This document shows, piece after piece, positions 51,211-59,764 of a stretch of DNA of 64,000 bases. The notes below the pieces were generated by a model. It was given only the letters and a program-made list of their open reading frames with translations, searched no databases and had not been told where the DNA came from. The DNA is from G038396625 sp038396625 (lineage in GTDB: Bacteria > Bacillota > Clostridia > Peptostreptococcales > Thermotaleaceae), in the NCBI GenBank assembly GCA_038396625.1, contig CP121688.1:806001-870000 (forward strand), in the 5' to 3' direction. The position numbers and the translations under genes are program-made. The first letter of the stretch is position 1. Every line of letters starts with the position of its first letter.

Positions 51211-51389
51211 TAAATATTAGATTCCCGTATCTTTCTATTGCATCCTTGTTTCTAATCCTATAGCGGAGTGGGTGTAGGGTATAGGGAAGAAAAGCTCCTT
51301 AAAATGATAACGGGAGATAAGAAATATAAGTTTAAAAATTTAGAAAAACATATGAATATGGACTGGTAGAACTTTGACTATAGTAACGG

Positions 51390-51418
51390 TTGGGTTTAGC
51401 ACGAACTTGTAGTATAAT
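51390..51418 (+). promoter_or_regulatory. Putative promoter of the small membrane protein gene
   Basis: TTGGGT (51390-51395) and perfect TATAAT (51413-51418) with a 17-base spacer, 55 bases before the small ORF at 51473. The rest of 51211-51472 shows nothing else recognisable. Confidence 0.55.
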
Positions 51419-51472
51419 GTGCAATAAGGATAATTTATATTTTGTTATTATCAATAGCAAGGGGTGAAAACG

Positions 51473-51562
51473 ATGAAAGAAACAACCAAAAGAATCGTTG
51501 CCATAGCCATAGCAGGTTTGATGGTGGTAGGGACATTTGTTAGTTTTATCTTTAGCTTCTAA
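51473..51562 (+). CDS. Very small single-pass membrane protein
   Basis: 29 residues: MKETTKRIVAIAIAG and then LMVVGTFVSFIFSF, one predicted transmembrane helix with a basic N-terminus. AAGGGGTG lies 7 bases before the ATG and a good promoter 55 bases upstream, which together make it likely real despite its length. It resembles the short single-helix membrane proteins common near housekeeping genes in Firmicutes (DUF4044-like). Function unknown. Confidence 0.65.
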   Translation: MKETTKRIVAIAIAGLMVVGTFVSFIFSF

Positions 51563-51644
51563 GTAGTACCTCATTATGATTTAGGCGAAGAGTTCTACAC
51601 AGAATCATATAATGCATAAAAAATGACTTGAATGGAGAGACAAA

Positions 51645-52799
51645 ATGATTAGAAAAAAAAATAGCCTACAAGGAATCCTGTTGATTTTGACACTGTTTAT
51701 AACGATACTTCTAGGTGCTTGTTCTAAGCATGAAGAGACCTCATCAACGCCGCAAAGTGTCAAAGAAGAACTAGAAGTGCATTTTATTGATGTGGGTCAA
51801 GCAGATAGTATTTTGGTTAGAAATAAAGATGCTTTTATCCTCATTGATGCAGGAAATAATGAAGATGAAACACTGGTTGTTGATTATTTAAAAAAACAAA
51901 AAGTTAAAAAACTTGATTATGTAATTGGAACACACCCCCATGAAGACCATATTGGGGGATTGGATGCAGTAATCAATGAATTTGACTTATCAACCATTTA
52001 CATGCCGAAGGTTTCACACACCAGTAAAACCTATAAAGATGTCTTAATAGCCATAAAAAATAAAAAGCTTAAAATTGAGGTGCCTACGGTAGGCACAAAG
52101 TTTCAAGTGGGGGATGCAGAGGGGATGATCTTAGCCCCCAATGCTAATGCGTATGAAGACTTAAATAATTATTCTATTGTTATCAAATTAACACATGGTG
52201 ATAATACCTTTTTATTTACAGGAGATGCAGAAAAGATTTCAGAAGAAGAAATGATGAATAAACGTTTTGATTTATCAGCAGATGTATTAAAACTAGGACA
52301 TCATGGCAGCCATTCATCTACTACGCCAAAATTTTTAGATCGAGTAAATCCACAATATGCGGTAATCATGGTAGGCAAAGAAAATGACTATAAACATCCC
52401 CATAAAGAGGTAATGGACCAATTAAAGGATAAAGGAATTAAAGTATATAGAACAGATCAAAATGGCACGATTGTTATCACAAGTGATAAAAAAAGTCTTA
52501 CATTCCATGGAACGATAGGAGATTATCGCTACGGTAGTGAAAAAGATAGTACTGTGGAAAATACGGCCATATCAACAAAGGACGTGGTGACACCAGTGGA
52601 AAAAGCAGCAGTAAATTCAACTGAAGAAATATATGTAGACACAGCAGGAAAGGGTTTGATCAAAGGAAATATTAATAGCAAAAAAGAAAAAATCTATCAT
52701 TTACCTGGGGGTGCTTACTATGAAGGAACAGAGCCTGAAGTGTGGTTCAAAACAGAAAGTGAAGCACAGCAAGCTGGGTTTAGAAAATCGAAAAGGTAG
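51645..52799 (+). CDS. Secreted ComEC-like metallo-beta-lactamase lipoprotein with C-terminal sunset-type domain
   Basis: 384-residue exported protein. Lipoprotein signal TILLGAC (Cys near residue 27), then a ComEC/Rec2-type MBL domain: VHFIDVGQADSILVRN, the metal motif GTHPHEDHIGGLD, FLFTGDAEK and LKLGHHGSHSST. A linker leads to a C-terminal domain LIKGNINSKKEKIYHLPGG with WFKTESEAQQAGFRKSK, the pattern called sunset domain in secreted nucleases. Probably a cell-surface phosphodiesterase or nuclease-like hydrolase. A DUF3006 partner gene follows 9 bases later. Confidence 0.88.
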   Translation: MIRKKNSLQGILLILTLFITILLGACSKHEETSSTPQSVKEELEVHFIDVGQADSILVRNKDAFILIDAGNNEDETLVVDYLKKQKVKKLDYVIGTHPHEDHIGGLDAVINEFDLSTIYMPKVSHTSKTYKDVLIAIKNKKLKIEVPTVGTKFQVGDAEGMILAPNANAYEDLNNYSIVIKLTHGDNTFLFTGDAEKISEEEMMNKRFDLSADVLKLGHHGSHSSTTPKFLDRVNPQYAVIMVGKENDYKHPHKEVMDQLKDKGIKVYRTDQNGTIVITSDKKSLTFHGTIGDYRYGSEKDSTVENTAISTKDVVTPVEKAAVNSTEEIYVDTAGKGLIKGNINSKKEKIYHLPGGAYYEGTEPEVWFKTESEAQQAGFRKSKR

Positions 52800-52808
52800 G
52801 GAGAAAAA

Positions 52809-53024
52809 ATGCTTGTAGTGATTGACCGATTTGAAGAAGAGTATGCCCTGTGTGAAAAGGAGGATGGTGGAATCATACAAATTCCAAAAAACAAAATTCC
52901 TCATGGAACAAAGGAAGGGGCAGTACTTCGAATTGATGAGGACAAAATCGTATTAGATAAAACGGAAACGATGAAAAAAAAGAAAGAAATTGATAAGCTA
53001 ATAAATGATTTATGGAAAGAATAA
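52809..53024 (+). CDS. DUF3006-family protein
   Basis: 71-residue DUF3006 protein: VVIDRFEEEYALCEKEDGG then IIQIPKNKIPHGTKEGAVLRID, ending in a lysine-rich helix. DUF3006 genes are regular partners of secreted ComEC-like MBL hydrolases, as here with 9 bases between genes. Function unknown, predicted small beta-barrel. A strong terminator follows the stop. Confidence 0.88.
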   Translation: MLVVIDRFEEEYALCEKEDGGIIQIPKNKIPHGTKEGAVLRIDEDKIVLDKTETMKKKKEIDKLINDLWKE

Positions 53025-53026
53025 GT

Positions 53027-53056
53027 GCGCATGTTGCTTTGCAACATGCGCTTTTT
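53027..53056 (+). terminator. Terminator between convergent genes
   Basis: Perfect 11-base arms GCGCATGTTGC (53027-53037) and GCAACATGCGC (53041-53051) with loop TTT and tail TTTTT. Ends the DUF3006 gene. Confidence 0.92.
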
Positions 53057-53058
53057 AG

Positions 53059-53265
53059 TTATTTAGATATTTGATCCTCTGTCATTTTGATATATTTTTT
53101 CTGTACTTCTCCACCAGTATAGGAGTTTTTATTTTCATTAGTAGTCAATGTATCTACACTTAAGTGTTCTTTGCCAGAGACGCCAAGTTCCTCAGCAATT
53201 TCTTGTTTCAATTCTTGAAAAGCCTGTCGTGCTTTCGATGAGATGTTTTTCTTTAGGTTCATCAT
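53059..53265 (-). CDS. Alpha/beta-type small acid-soluble spore protein-like
   Basis: 68 residues (67 from the second ATG) with the SASP pattern: LKQEIAEELGVS in the first helix region and GGEVQKKYIKMTEDQ in the second, spaced normally. Alpha/beta SASPs coat spore DNA and protect it from UV. The conserved germination-protease region EIAEELGV is recognisable, but the protein diverges from the major SASPs (DTLTTNENKNSYT replaces the usual DTTARANGSV-type stretch). GAAAGGAG precedes the ATG on the minus strand; forespore sigma-G control is expected from the family. Confidence 0.8.
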   Translation of the reverse strand: MMNLKKNISSKARQAFQELKQEIAEELGVSGKEHLSVDTLTTNENKNSYTGGEVQKKYIKMTEDQISK

Positions 53266-53776
53266 TTCAACTCCTTTCGTCGATGAATGACCTCATGCAA
53301 AAAAATATGAGAATCCCAATAAAACACATATGAATGGACTTATTATTAGTATGTGCTATTGTAAAAGATTGATACAAACCAATGAACAACAAAACATAAT
53401 CTAGTTCTTGAATATATTGGTTAAAATACTAAATATACACAAAATCCAATTCATTAAAAATAGTAAGGCGAGAAATAATAGAATAAATATGAAAAATGAT
53501 TATTTTTAAAATATTTTCACCATTTATCTTATAATTAAAACAATAAATAAAACGATCATATAAACACATATGGAATATAATCAAGATAATTAAAAAAATA
53601 GAGAATTATCAGAAAAATTTAAGTACATAATAAAAATATTTATATGAAGATTGGTCTAGATAATCTTGGATAAAGATATAAAGCTCAAAAGAGCTTAATA
53701 TAAAAAATAAAAAGGAGGGGCGCATTAGAGATTTTTACTTGGAGCAGTAATATATTATGAAAAAGGAGGAAAATAT
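53266..53776 (+). other. Gene-free AT-rich region upstream of the second AGCS symporter
   Basis: About 510 bases separating divergent genes. No ORF, riboswitch core or clear -35/-10 pair stands out; it should contain the promoter of the SASP-like gene (minus) and that of the symporter (plus). Confidence 0.5.
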
Positions 53777-55153
53777 ATGCAAGGTTTTTTGGATATGATA
53801 GCCAAACTATCAGGATGGATTTGGGGTACACCAATGCTGATCATCTTGGTAGGTGGAGGAGTTTGGATGACTGTTGCCTTAGGCTTCTTTCAATTTAGGT
53901 ATTTTCCATTTATTATTAAAGAAACCTTTGGTAAGGTTTTTGCTAAACCAGAGGGAGAAGGTACAATCTCTCCATTCCAAGCAGCCACTTCAGCACTAGC
54001 CTCTACCATTGGTGCATCTAATATCGTTGGTGTTCCTGTGGCGATTGCATTTGGTGGTCCTGGAGCGATATTCTGGATGTGGGTTACTGCTATTGCAGGA
54101 TCAGCTTTGAAATTTGCAGAGGTTATGATTGGTATCAAATATCGTGAAAAAAATGAAGAAGGAGATTATGTTGGGGGTCCTATGTATTACTTGACAAAAG
54201 GTTTGAAGTCTCCACTTCTAGGTGGAGTTTTTGCCTTCTGTTTAATGGTTGAATTGGCACCTTCTATTGCAACACAAACTGTTTCTGTTGTACAAACTGC
54301 AAGTACAATCGGTATTCCTAATGTGGTTACTGGTGCAGTCGTAGCTGTGATTGTTGCACTTGTTGTTTATGGGGGAATCAAAAGAATTGCCCAAGTTACA
54401 GAAAAAATGGTTCCTTTTATGGCACTTTTATATCTTTTCGGTGCACTTATCATCATCTTCCAAAACATTACGCAAGTTCCTGCAGCGTTTGGATTAATTT
54501 TTAAGCATGCATTTACACCTATTGCAGCTGGTGGTGGTTTTGCAGGAGCTGGAATTGCTGCTACCATGAGATGGGGGATTGCAAGAGGATCTTATTCTAA
54601 CGAAGCTGGTATGGGTACTGCGCCAATTGCACACTCTGCTGCAGTTACAGATCATCCTGCTCGTCAAGCAATGTGGGGGATCTTTGAAGTTATTGTGGAT
54701 ACATTGATCGTTTGTACTACAACCGCAATTCTTATTTTAACTACTGGACTATGGAAAGAAGTACCTGCTGCTGAAGCGGCTTCAATGCCTGCCCGTGCTT
54801 TCCAAGCACTCATGGGGGATGCAGTTGGAGGAGGAATCGTTACCTTTAGTATTTTGATGTTCGTCCTTTCTACCATCATCGTCGTTGTTTACTATGGTGA
54901 AAAGCAAGCTGAATACTTGTTTGGAACAAAGTTTTCAAAGGTTATGCGTATTGTGTATATCGCATCAATCTTTTTAGGTGCTGTAGGTGGTATTGAATTC
55001 TTATATCAATTCCTAGACATTTTATTGGCATCTATTATCATTCCTAACATGATTGGTCTGGTATTGATGACCAAGGAAATAAAGCAAATGAAGGATGAAT
55101 TCTTTGGGGATCCCAAGTATTATCCAGGTGCAAGATTGAAAAATAATGATTAA
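53777..55153 (+). CDS. AGCS-family sodium:amino acid symporter (second copy)
   Basis: 458-residue homologue of the symporter at 16977: FFQFRYFPFIIKETFGKVF, STIGASNIVGVPVAIAFGGPGAIFW, GGGFAGAGIAATMRWGIARG, and SYSNEAGMGTAPIAHSAAVTDHP. About ten to eleven membrane helices. The GIARGSYSNEAGMG signature is closer to the AGCS consensus than the GIARSVYSNEAGWG of the first copy, so different cargo is likely. GAAAAAGGAGG precedes the ATG. A terminator separates it from the RocB-like gene, so the two may be transcribed separately or with partial read-through. Confidence 0.93.
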   Translation: MQGFLDMIAKLSGWIWGTPMLIILVGGGVWMTVALGFFQFRYFPFIIKETFGKVFAKPEGEGTISPFQAATSALASTIGASNIVGVPVAIAFGGPGAIFWMWVTAIAGSALKFAEVMIGIKYREKNEEGDYVGGPMYYLTKGLKSPLLGGVFAFCLMVELAPSIATQTVSVVQTASTIGIPNVVTGAVVAVIVALVVYGGIKRIAQVTEKMVPFMALLYLFGALIIIFQNITQVPAAFGLIFKHAFTPIAAGGGFAGAGIAATMRWGIARGSYSNEAGMGTAPIAHSAAVTDHPARQAMWGIFEVIVDTLIVCTTTAILILTTGLWKEVPAAEAASMPARAFQALMGDAVGGGIVTFSILMFVLSTIIVVVYYGEKQAEYLFGTKFSKVMRIVYIASIFLGAVGGIEFLYQFLDILLASIIIPNMIGLVLMTKEIKQMKDEFFGDPKYYPGARLKNND

Positions 55154-55182
55154 TAAAGAAGCATTTTAAGTAAAATTTAAAT

Positions 55183-55222
55183 AACCCAAAGGTCAATAAC
55201 TTCCGGCCTTTGGGTTAAAATT
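55183..55222 (+). terminator. Terminator after the second symporter
   Basis: Perfect 11-base arms TAACCCAAAGG (55183-55193) and CCTTTGGGTTA (55208-55218), loop of 14 bases, tail AAATTTG. The U-tail is weak. Confidence 0.7.
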
Positions 55223-55262
55223 TGAAAATACAAATACAGATGTACAGAAAGGAAGGGATAAG

Positions 55263-56921
55263 ATGTTAAAATGGAAGGATGCAGAAGGATTAAAATCTTT
55301 GATTGTACAACTTGTCAATCAAGAAAGTATATCAGGAACTAGAAAAGAAATAGACATGGCGAAATTAGTTTACAATTTATTAGGGGAAGTTCCTTATTTT
55401 CAAGAAAACCCAAAGAATCTTTTCATAAAGCCATTGCGTGAAGATGCGTTAAAACGAAATTTTGTGGCTGCTTTGGTAGAGGGCAAAAAAGGCTCAAAAA
55501 ATACATTGATCCTAATAAGTCATATGGATACGGTGGATGTGCAAGACTTTGGATCGTTAAAAGAATATGCTTTTGATCCCTATGAATATACAAAAAAACT
55601 AGATCCTGAAATGCTTCCAGAGGATGCCAAAAAAGATCTGCTTTCTGGCAAGTGGGTTTTTGGTCGAGGGATTATGGATATGAAGGCAGGACTGGCAATG
55701 CAAATGGCACTTTTAGAAGAATATAGTCAGAGGGACGATTTTGACGGAAATTTTCTTTTGATCACTGTACCAGATGAAGAATCTAATTCTGCAGGAGTTT
55801 TGTCAGGTGTTCCTTTTCTAAACAAACTAATAGAGGAAAGAGGTTTAAATCCTATTGCGGTATTAAATTGTGAACCCAACTTCGGTGCCTATCCTGGAGA
55901 TAATAATAAATATATTTACTTAGGGACTGCAGGAAAGCTGCTACCAGGCTTTTATTTTGTGGGGAAGGAAAGTCATGTAGGAGAATCTTTGGCAGGGATG
56001 AATGCCAATTTAATTGCTGCAGAATTTCTACGTAGATTAGATGTCAATACTTCTTTGTGTGATGTAGTAGATGGAGAAGTAACCGTACCGCCAACTTGTT
56101 TGAAATATAAGGATCTTAAGCTCTTATATTCTGCACAAACGCCTATGACTTCGGTAGCATATTATAACTTACAGACATTACAAATGTCCCCTAAGGATGC
56201 TCTAGAAAAGTTTAGAAAAATTGCGGAGGAAGCGATTCAAGGGGCTGTAGAGAAGGTAAAGGTTGAAGGGGAAAAATATAAAAAAATGTCTGGATTGCCT
56301 GTGGAGATTCCAAGGTTTGCCCCCAAAGTGCTTTTCTTTTCTGAATTATATGAGCTGGCAAAAAATGCTGGGGGAGAACAATTTGTTCGACATATTGAAA
56401 ACTGTATGAGAGATTGGAAAAATGATGAAACTATGGATGAACGAGATTTAAATACGCGCATTGTTTCAGAGGTGCACAGCTTATGTCCTATCAGAGAACC
56501 GATGATCGTTATGTATTTCTCTCCTCCTTATTATCCTCATGTAGGACTAAAGGGAGAAAGTGAATTTGAAAAATATTTGGTTCAATTATCAGATCGATTG
56601 ATAGAAAAAGCAGAAAAAGATCATGGGGAAAAGATATATAAACAGAAATATTTCCAAGGATTGTCGGATTTAAGTTATTTTGCCCTTCAAGACGCAGAAG
56701 AAGTTGTAGAATATTTAAAGCCTAATATGCCTTCATGGGGATGTAGATACCAGATTCCTGTGGAAGAAATCAAGAAAATGAATCTTCCAGTTTTAAATTT
56801 TGGTCCCCATGGAAGAGATCCTCATAAGTTTACAGAAAGACTCTTAGTAGATTATTCCTGTGAAACAGCACCAAAGCTTTTGCGCTTTCTTGTGGATGAA
56901 ATATTCGCTTTTAACAAATAA
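55263..56921 (+). CDS. rocB: RocB-like M20-family zinc peptidase
   Basis: 552-residue M20-family metallopeptidase of the RocB (arginine utilisation) type. Metal-site motifs: ILISHMDTVDVQDFG, GRGIMDMKAGLAMQMAL, and VPDEESNSAGVL, with a long C-terminal part ending NFGPHGRDPHKFTERL that supplies the last His ligand. RocB length in Bacillus is similar. It probably hydrolyses an amino acid amide or dipeptide-like compound; the arginine link is known only by regulon in Bacillus. Located between an AGCS symporter and a YtcJ-like amidohydrolase. Confidence 0.88.
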   Translation: MLKWKDAEGLKSLIVQLVNQESISGTRKEIDMAKLVYNLLGEVPYFQENPKNLFIKPLREDALKRNFVAALVEGKKGSKNTLILISHMDTVDVQDFGSLKEYAFDPYEYTKKLDPEMLPEDAKKDLLSGKWVFGRGIMDMKAGLAMQMALLEEYSQRDDFDGNFLLITVPDEESNSAGVLSGVPFLNKLIEERGLNPIAVLNCEPNFGAYPGDNNKYIYLGTAGKLLPGFYFVGKESHVGESLAGMNANLIAAEFLRRLDVNTSLCDVVDGEVTVPPTCLKYKDLKLLYSAQTPMTSVAYYNLQTLQMSPKDALEKFRKIAEEAIQGAVEKVKVEGEKYKKMSGLPVEIPRFAPKVLFFSELYELAKNAGGEQFVRHIENCMRDWKNDETMDERDLNTRIVSEVHSLCPIREPMIVMYFSPPYYPHVGLKGESEFEKYLVQLSDRLIEKAEKDHGEKIYKQKYFQGLSDLSYFALQDAEEVVEYLKPNMPSWGCRYQIPVEEIKKMNLPVLNFGPHGRDPHKFTERLLVDYSCETAPKLLRFLVDEIFAFNK

Positions 56922-56926
56922 AAACA

Positions 56927-56957
56927 GACCCCTTACTAATGGAAGGGGTCTTCCTTG
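56927..56957 (+). terminator. Terminator after rocB-like gene
   Basis: Perfect 8-base arms GACCCCTT (56927-56934) and AAGGGGTC (56943-56950), followed by TTCCTTG. Weak U-tail. Confidence 0.6.
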
Positions 56958-57023
56958 TATCATTAGCATAGGAAGGAAAACAGAGGATCTACAGAGAACC
57001 TATACTTATAGGGGGAGACTGGT

Positions 57024-58598
57024 ATGAAAGACAAAGATTTGTTACTATACAACGGACATTTTATTACACTAGATCCAAATAACCCTCAGGTCAACTGGAT
57101 TTATATGCAAAATGGATATATTGTAGACCAAGGGAGTGATGAAGGATATAAAGAGTATGGACATCGAGTACCTAAACTTGATGTAAAAGGAAATTATGGG
57201 GTACCGGGATTTATTGACAGTCATGTACATCTTGTGCAGTCAGGGCTTAATAAACTAGGAAATCATGTTGATGCATGCAGGTCGATCCAAGAAGTTTTAA
57301 AGACTGTTCAACATGCAGAGATAGAGAGTACCAAGTGGGGAGATATGATTCGCTGTGTTGCTTGGGAAGAAATCAAGATGAAAGAAAAACGAATGCCTAC
57401 AAGGTGGGAAATCGATGCTGTAGTATCGAATAAGCTAGTGTGGATTTCTAGTATAGAGTATCATGTGACGATTGTAAACTCTTTGACATTTAAATGTTTA
57501 AATTTGCCCTTCAACCTAGAGGGAATTGAAAGAGATGAAAAAGGTAGACCTACAGGGGTACTTACGGGTAGGGCGAATTTTTTGGCTCGTAAGAAGTTAC
57601 TAGGAATTATTTCTGATAAAACGAGAAAAAAAGGGGTAAATATTGTTATAGAAAATGCCATAAAGCAAGGGGTAACAACGATCAATGCTATGGAAGGCGG
57701 ATTTTTATTCCATGATAGAGATGCAGTTTTTGTGCATCAGAATTGCCATGACATTCCTATAGATATTGAATTGTTTTTTCAAACCCCTACTATTTCTAAA
57801 GTGGAAGAAATGGGATTAACAAGGGCGGGTGGATGTTTTTTTCTGGACGGCTCTTTTCAAGCAAGAACTGCTGCGTTAGAATACCCTTATGAAGATATGC
57901 CTTCTACGAGAGGAAAGTTATTTTTTAGAGATGAAGATATTGACCGTTTTGCAGAAGAAGCCATATCTAAAAATCTAGACATTACGGTACACGCCATCGC
58001 TAGTAGATCCATAGGTCAAATTCTTAATGCTTATGAAAAATCTAAGAAAGATTATCCTAAAAGTACGAGTAGGATTCGTATAGAACATTTTGAATTACCC
58101 AATGCAGAACAAATAGAGTTGGCAGCAAGACTAGGGGTGTTTTTGTCTATGCAGCCTGCATATGAATATTTTTGGGGTGGCAGGGGAAGAACTTATGAAA
58201 AAAGATTAGGAATGATTAGGAGAAAAAAGACCAATCCCTATGCAACCCTCATTAAAAAGGGATGTATTATTGCAGGGGGATCTGATAGTGATGTAACACC
58301 GATTGATCCTTTATTGGGGATTCATGCAGCTGTAAACCATCCGACACCAAAAGAAAGTATTTCTCGGCTTGAAGCATTAAAAATGTTTACAATTAATGGT
58401 GCGAGAGTATTAGGCAAAGAACAGCTGAAGGGAAAGTTGGGTGTGGGGTATATGGGAGATATATGTATTTTAGGAGAAAATCTATTTCATTGTAATGAAA
58501 ACAGTATAAAAGATATTCCTGTTTTAGGGACGATTAAATCTGGTCAAATTCTTTATCTATCAAAGGATATAAGCGATAGGAGCGATGTGATTGCTTAA
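57024..58598 (+). CDS. YtcJ-like metal-dependent amidohydrolase (second copy)
   Basis: 524-residue amidohydrolase of the same branch as 18470. PGFIDSHVHLVQSGLNKLG near residue 67 gives the metal HxH; FFLDGSFQARTAAL, DITVHAIASRSIG and AGGSDSDVTPIDP supply later ligands, and VGYMGDICILGENLF closes the barrel region. The usual GDGA after the second-site His is replaced by IASRS, a difference from the first copy (HCIGDGA). The stop overlaps the start of a BTAD regulator by 8 bases, so the two are co-translated. Confidence 0.87.
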   Translation: MKDKDLLLYNGHFITLDPNNPQVNWIYMQNGYIVDQGSDEGYKEYGHRVPKLDVKGNYGVPGFIDSHVHLVQSGLNKLGNHVDACRSIQEVLKTVQHAEIESTKWGDMIRCVAWEEIKMKEKRMPTRWEIDAVVSNKLVWISSIEYHVTIVNSLTFKCLNLPFNLEGIERDEKGRPTGVLTGRANFLARKKLLGIISDKTRKKGVNIVIENAIKQGVTTINAMEGGFLFHDRDAVFVHQNCHDIPIDIELFFQTPTISKVEEMGLTRAGGCFFLDGSFQARTAALEYPYEDMPSTRGKLFFRDEDIDRFAEEAISKNLDITVHAIASRSIGQILNAYEKSKKDYPKSTSRIRIEHFELPNAEQIELAARLGVFLSMQPAYEYFWGGRGRTYEKRLGMIRRKKTNPYATLIKKGCIIAGGSDSDVTPIDPLLGIHAAVNHPTPKESISRLEALKMFTINGARVLGKEQLKGKLGVGYMGDICILGENLFHCNENSIKDIPVLGTIKSGQILYLSKDISDRSDVIA

Positions 58599-59727
58599 AA
58601 TTAATCTTCTAGGAGAACCGACAATTATGGTAGATAATCAAGATATTACTCAGCTAGTAAGTACAAAGGCTGTAGCAATTCTTGCCTACCTGGTTATGAA
58701 GGGGAGGAGCGTAAAGGTTTCACGGGAAAAAATTGCTTCTTTATTTTGGAATGAAAGCAGTAGAAAGTCTGCAAAATACAATTTAAGATACACCCTTTGG
58801 TTGCTAAAAAAGGTTTTAAAAGATCATGGAATAAAGGAAGATGTGATCTTTTGTCCAGATAAGGAGCATTGTTATCTAAATCCTGATATAAAGATGCTCA
58901 GTGATACGGATGTGCTGCAAGAAAGAGCAAGGGAGATTTCTGAAGGAAATTGGAAAAATGGCAGCCAATGTATAGAGCTTTATAGAGGAGAATTTCTTCA
59001 AGGGATTAATATAAGAGGCAATGCAGAATTGGATGATTGGATTATCTACGAAAGAGAGAAGATGCAGAGAATTTACTTTCAGAGTTTGAGTACATTATCG
59101 GATATATTTTTACACTTAGGAAAATATAAGCAAGGTGTAGCCTGTTTAGAACGTTTACTACATATTAACCCGTTGGATGAGGAGATCTATAGAAGATTAA
59201 TGAAAATGTATTACCTCGATAAAGATAGAGTGACAGCTATGCAACAATATGAAAAATGTAGCCATGTACTGAGAACGGAATTAAATATAAGTCCTATGGA
59301 AGAGACCACTAGGCTATATCAAAATATAAAACATGCAGATAATCATTTGTTTCAAAACAAAGTGATGAATGAACCCACTGCCTGGCTTGCTTATTTTCAT
59401 TTAACAGAGATTGTGGAAGAAGTAATAAAAAAGACCCCTGCTATTCTGGAGGAAATACATCCTGCTTATATTATGGAATTATCCAAGTTGATTCCAGAAA
59501 TACAGCCAAAGGATTATAATGAGAAAGTAAGTTATTTATCGGTAGATATTGAAAAAATAAGAATCTTTCGTGCGGGTGCACAAATTCTAAAAGCAGCAAA
59601 AAAACATGGAAAACTACCAACGATCAAAATGGAAGAAATGGATCAAGTAACAAAAGAATTTTTACGATATATAGCCATTAAATATCCTCAAATCAGTATG
59701 GCGTTTGAGGTGACAGGTAAGGGGTAA
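58591..59727 (+). CDS. SARP/AfsR-like regulator with BTAD domain
   Basis: 378-residue protein: an N-terminal OmpR-type winged helix (about 1-95, INLLGEPTIMVDNQDI, KVSREKIASLFWNES, NLRYTLWLLKKVL) followed by the bacterial transcriptional activation domain of TPR-like helices (about 100-250, ELYRGEFLQGI, LERLLHINPLDEEIYRRLM, YEKCSHVLRTELNISP). The remaining 125 residues are not recognised. Start is TTG 58591, within the end of the amidohydrolase gene. Such regulators usually occur in actinomycete antibiotic clusters, but also in Clostridia; here it probably controls the amidohydrolase locus. Confidence 0.85.
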   Translation: MLKINLLGEPTIMVDNQDITQLVSTKAVAILAYLVMKGRSVKVSREKIASLFWNESSRKSAKYNLRYTLWLLKKVLKDHGIKEDVIFCPDKEHCYLNPDIKMLSDTDVLQERAREISEGNWKNGSQCIELYRGEFLQGINIRGNAELDDWIIYEREKMQRIYFQSLSTLSDIFLHLGKYKQGVACLERLLHINPLDEEIYRRLMKMYYLDKDRVTAMQQYEKCSHVLRTELNISPMEETTRLYQNIKHADNHLFQNKVMNEPTAWLAYFHLTEIVEEVIKKTPAILEEIHPAYIMELSKLIPEIQPKDYNEKVSYLSVDIEKIRIFRAGAQILKAAKKHGKLPTIKMEEMDQVTKEFLRYIAIKYPQISMAFEVTGKG

Positions 59728-59744
59728 GTCGTTACCTGTCACCT
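59708..59744. terminator. Bidirectional hairpin between convergent genes, made of heptad repeats
   Basis: Perfect 13-base arms AGGTGACAGGTAA (59708-59720) and TTACCTGTCACCT (59732-59744) around an 11-base loop. The left arm overlaps the 3' end of the BTAD gene. A second hairpin (AAGGACA/TGTCCTT) follows before the convergent stop. The heptads GGTGACA and GGTAAGG relate it to the repeats at 62992-63092. Confidence 0.7.
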
Positions 59745-59764
59745 AAGGACACAAGAAAATGACT

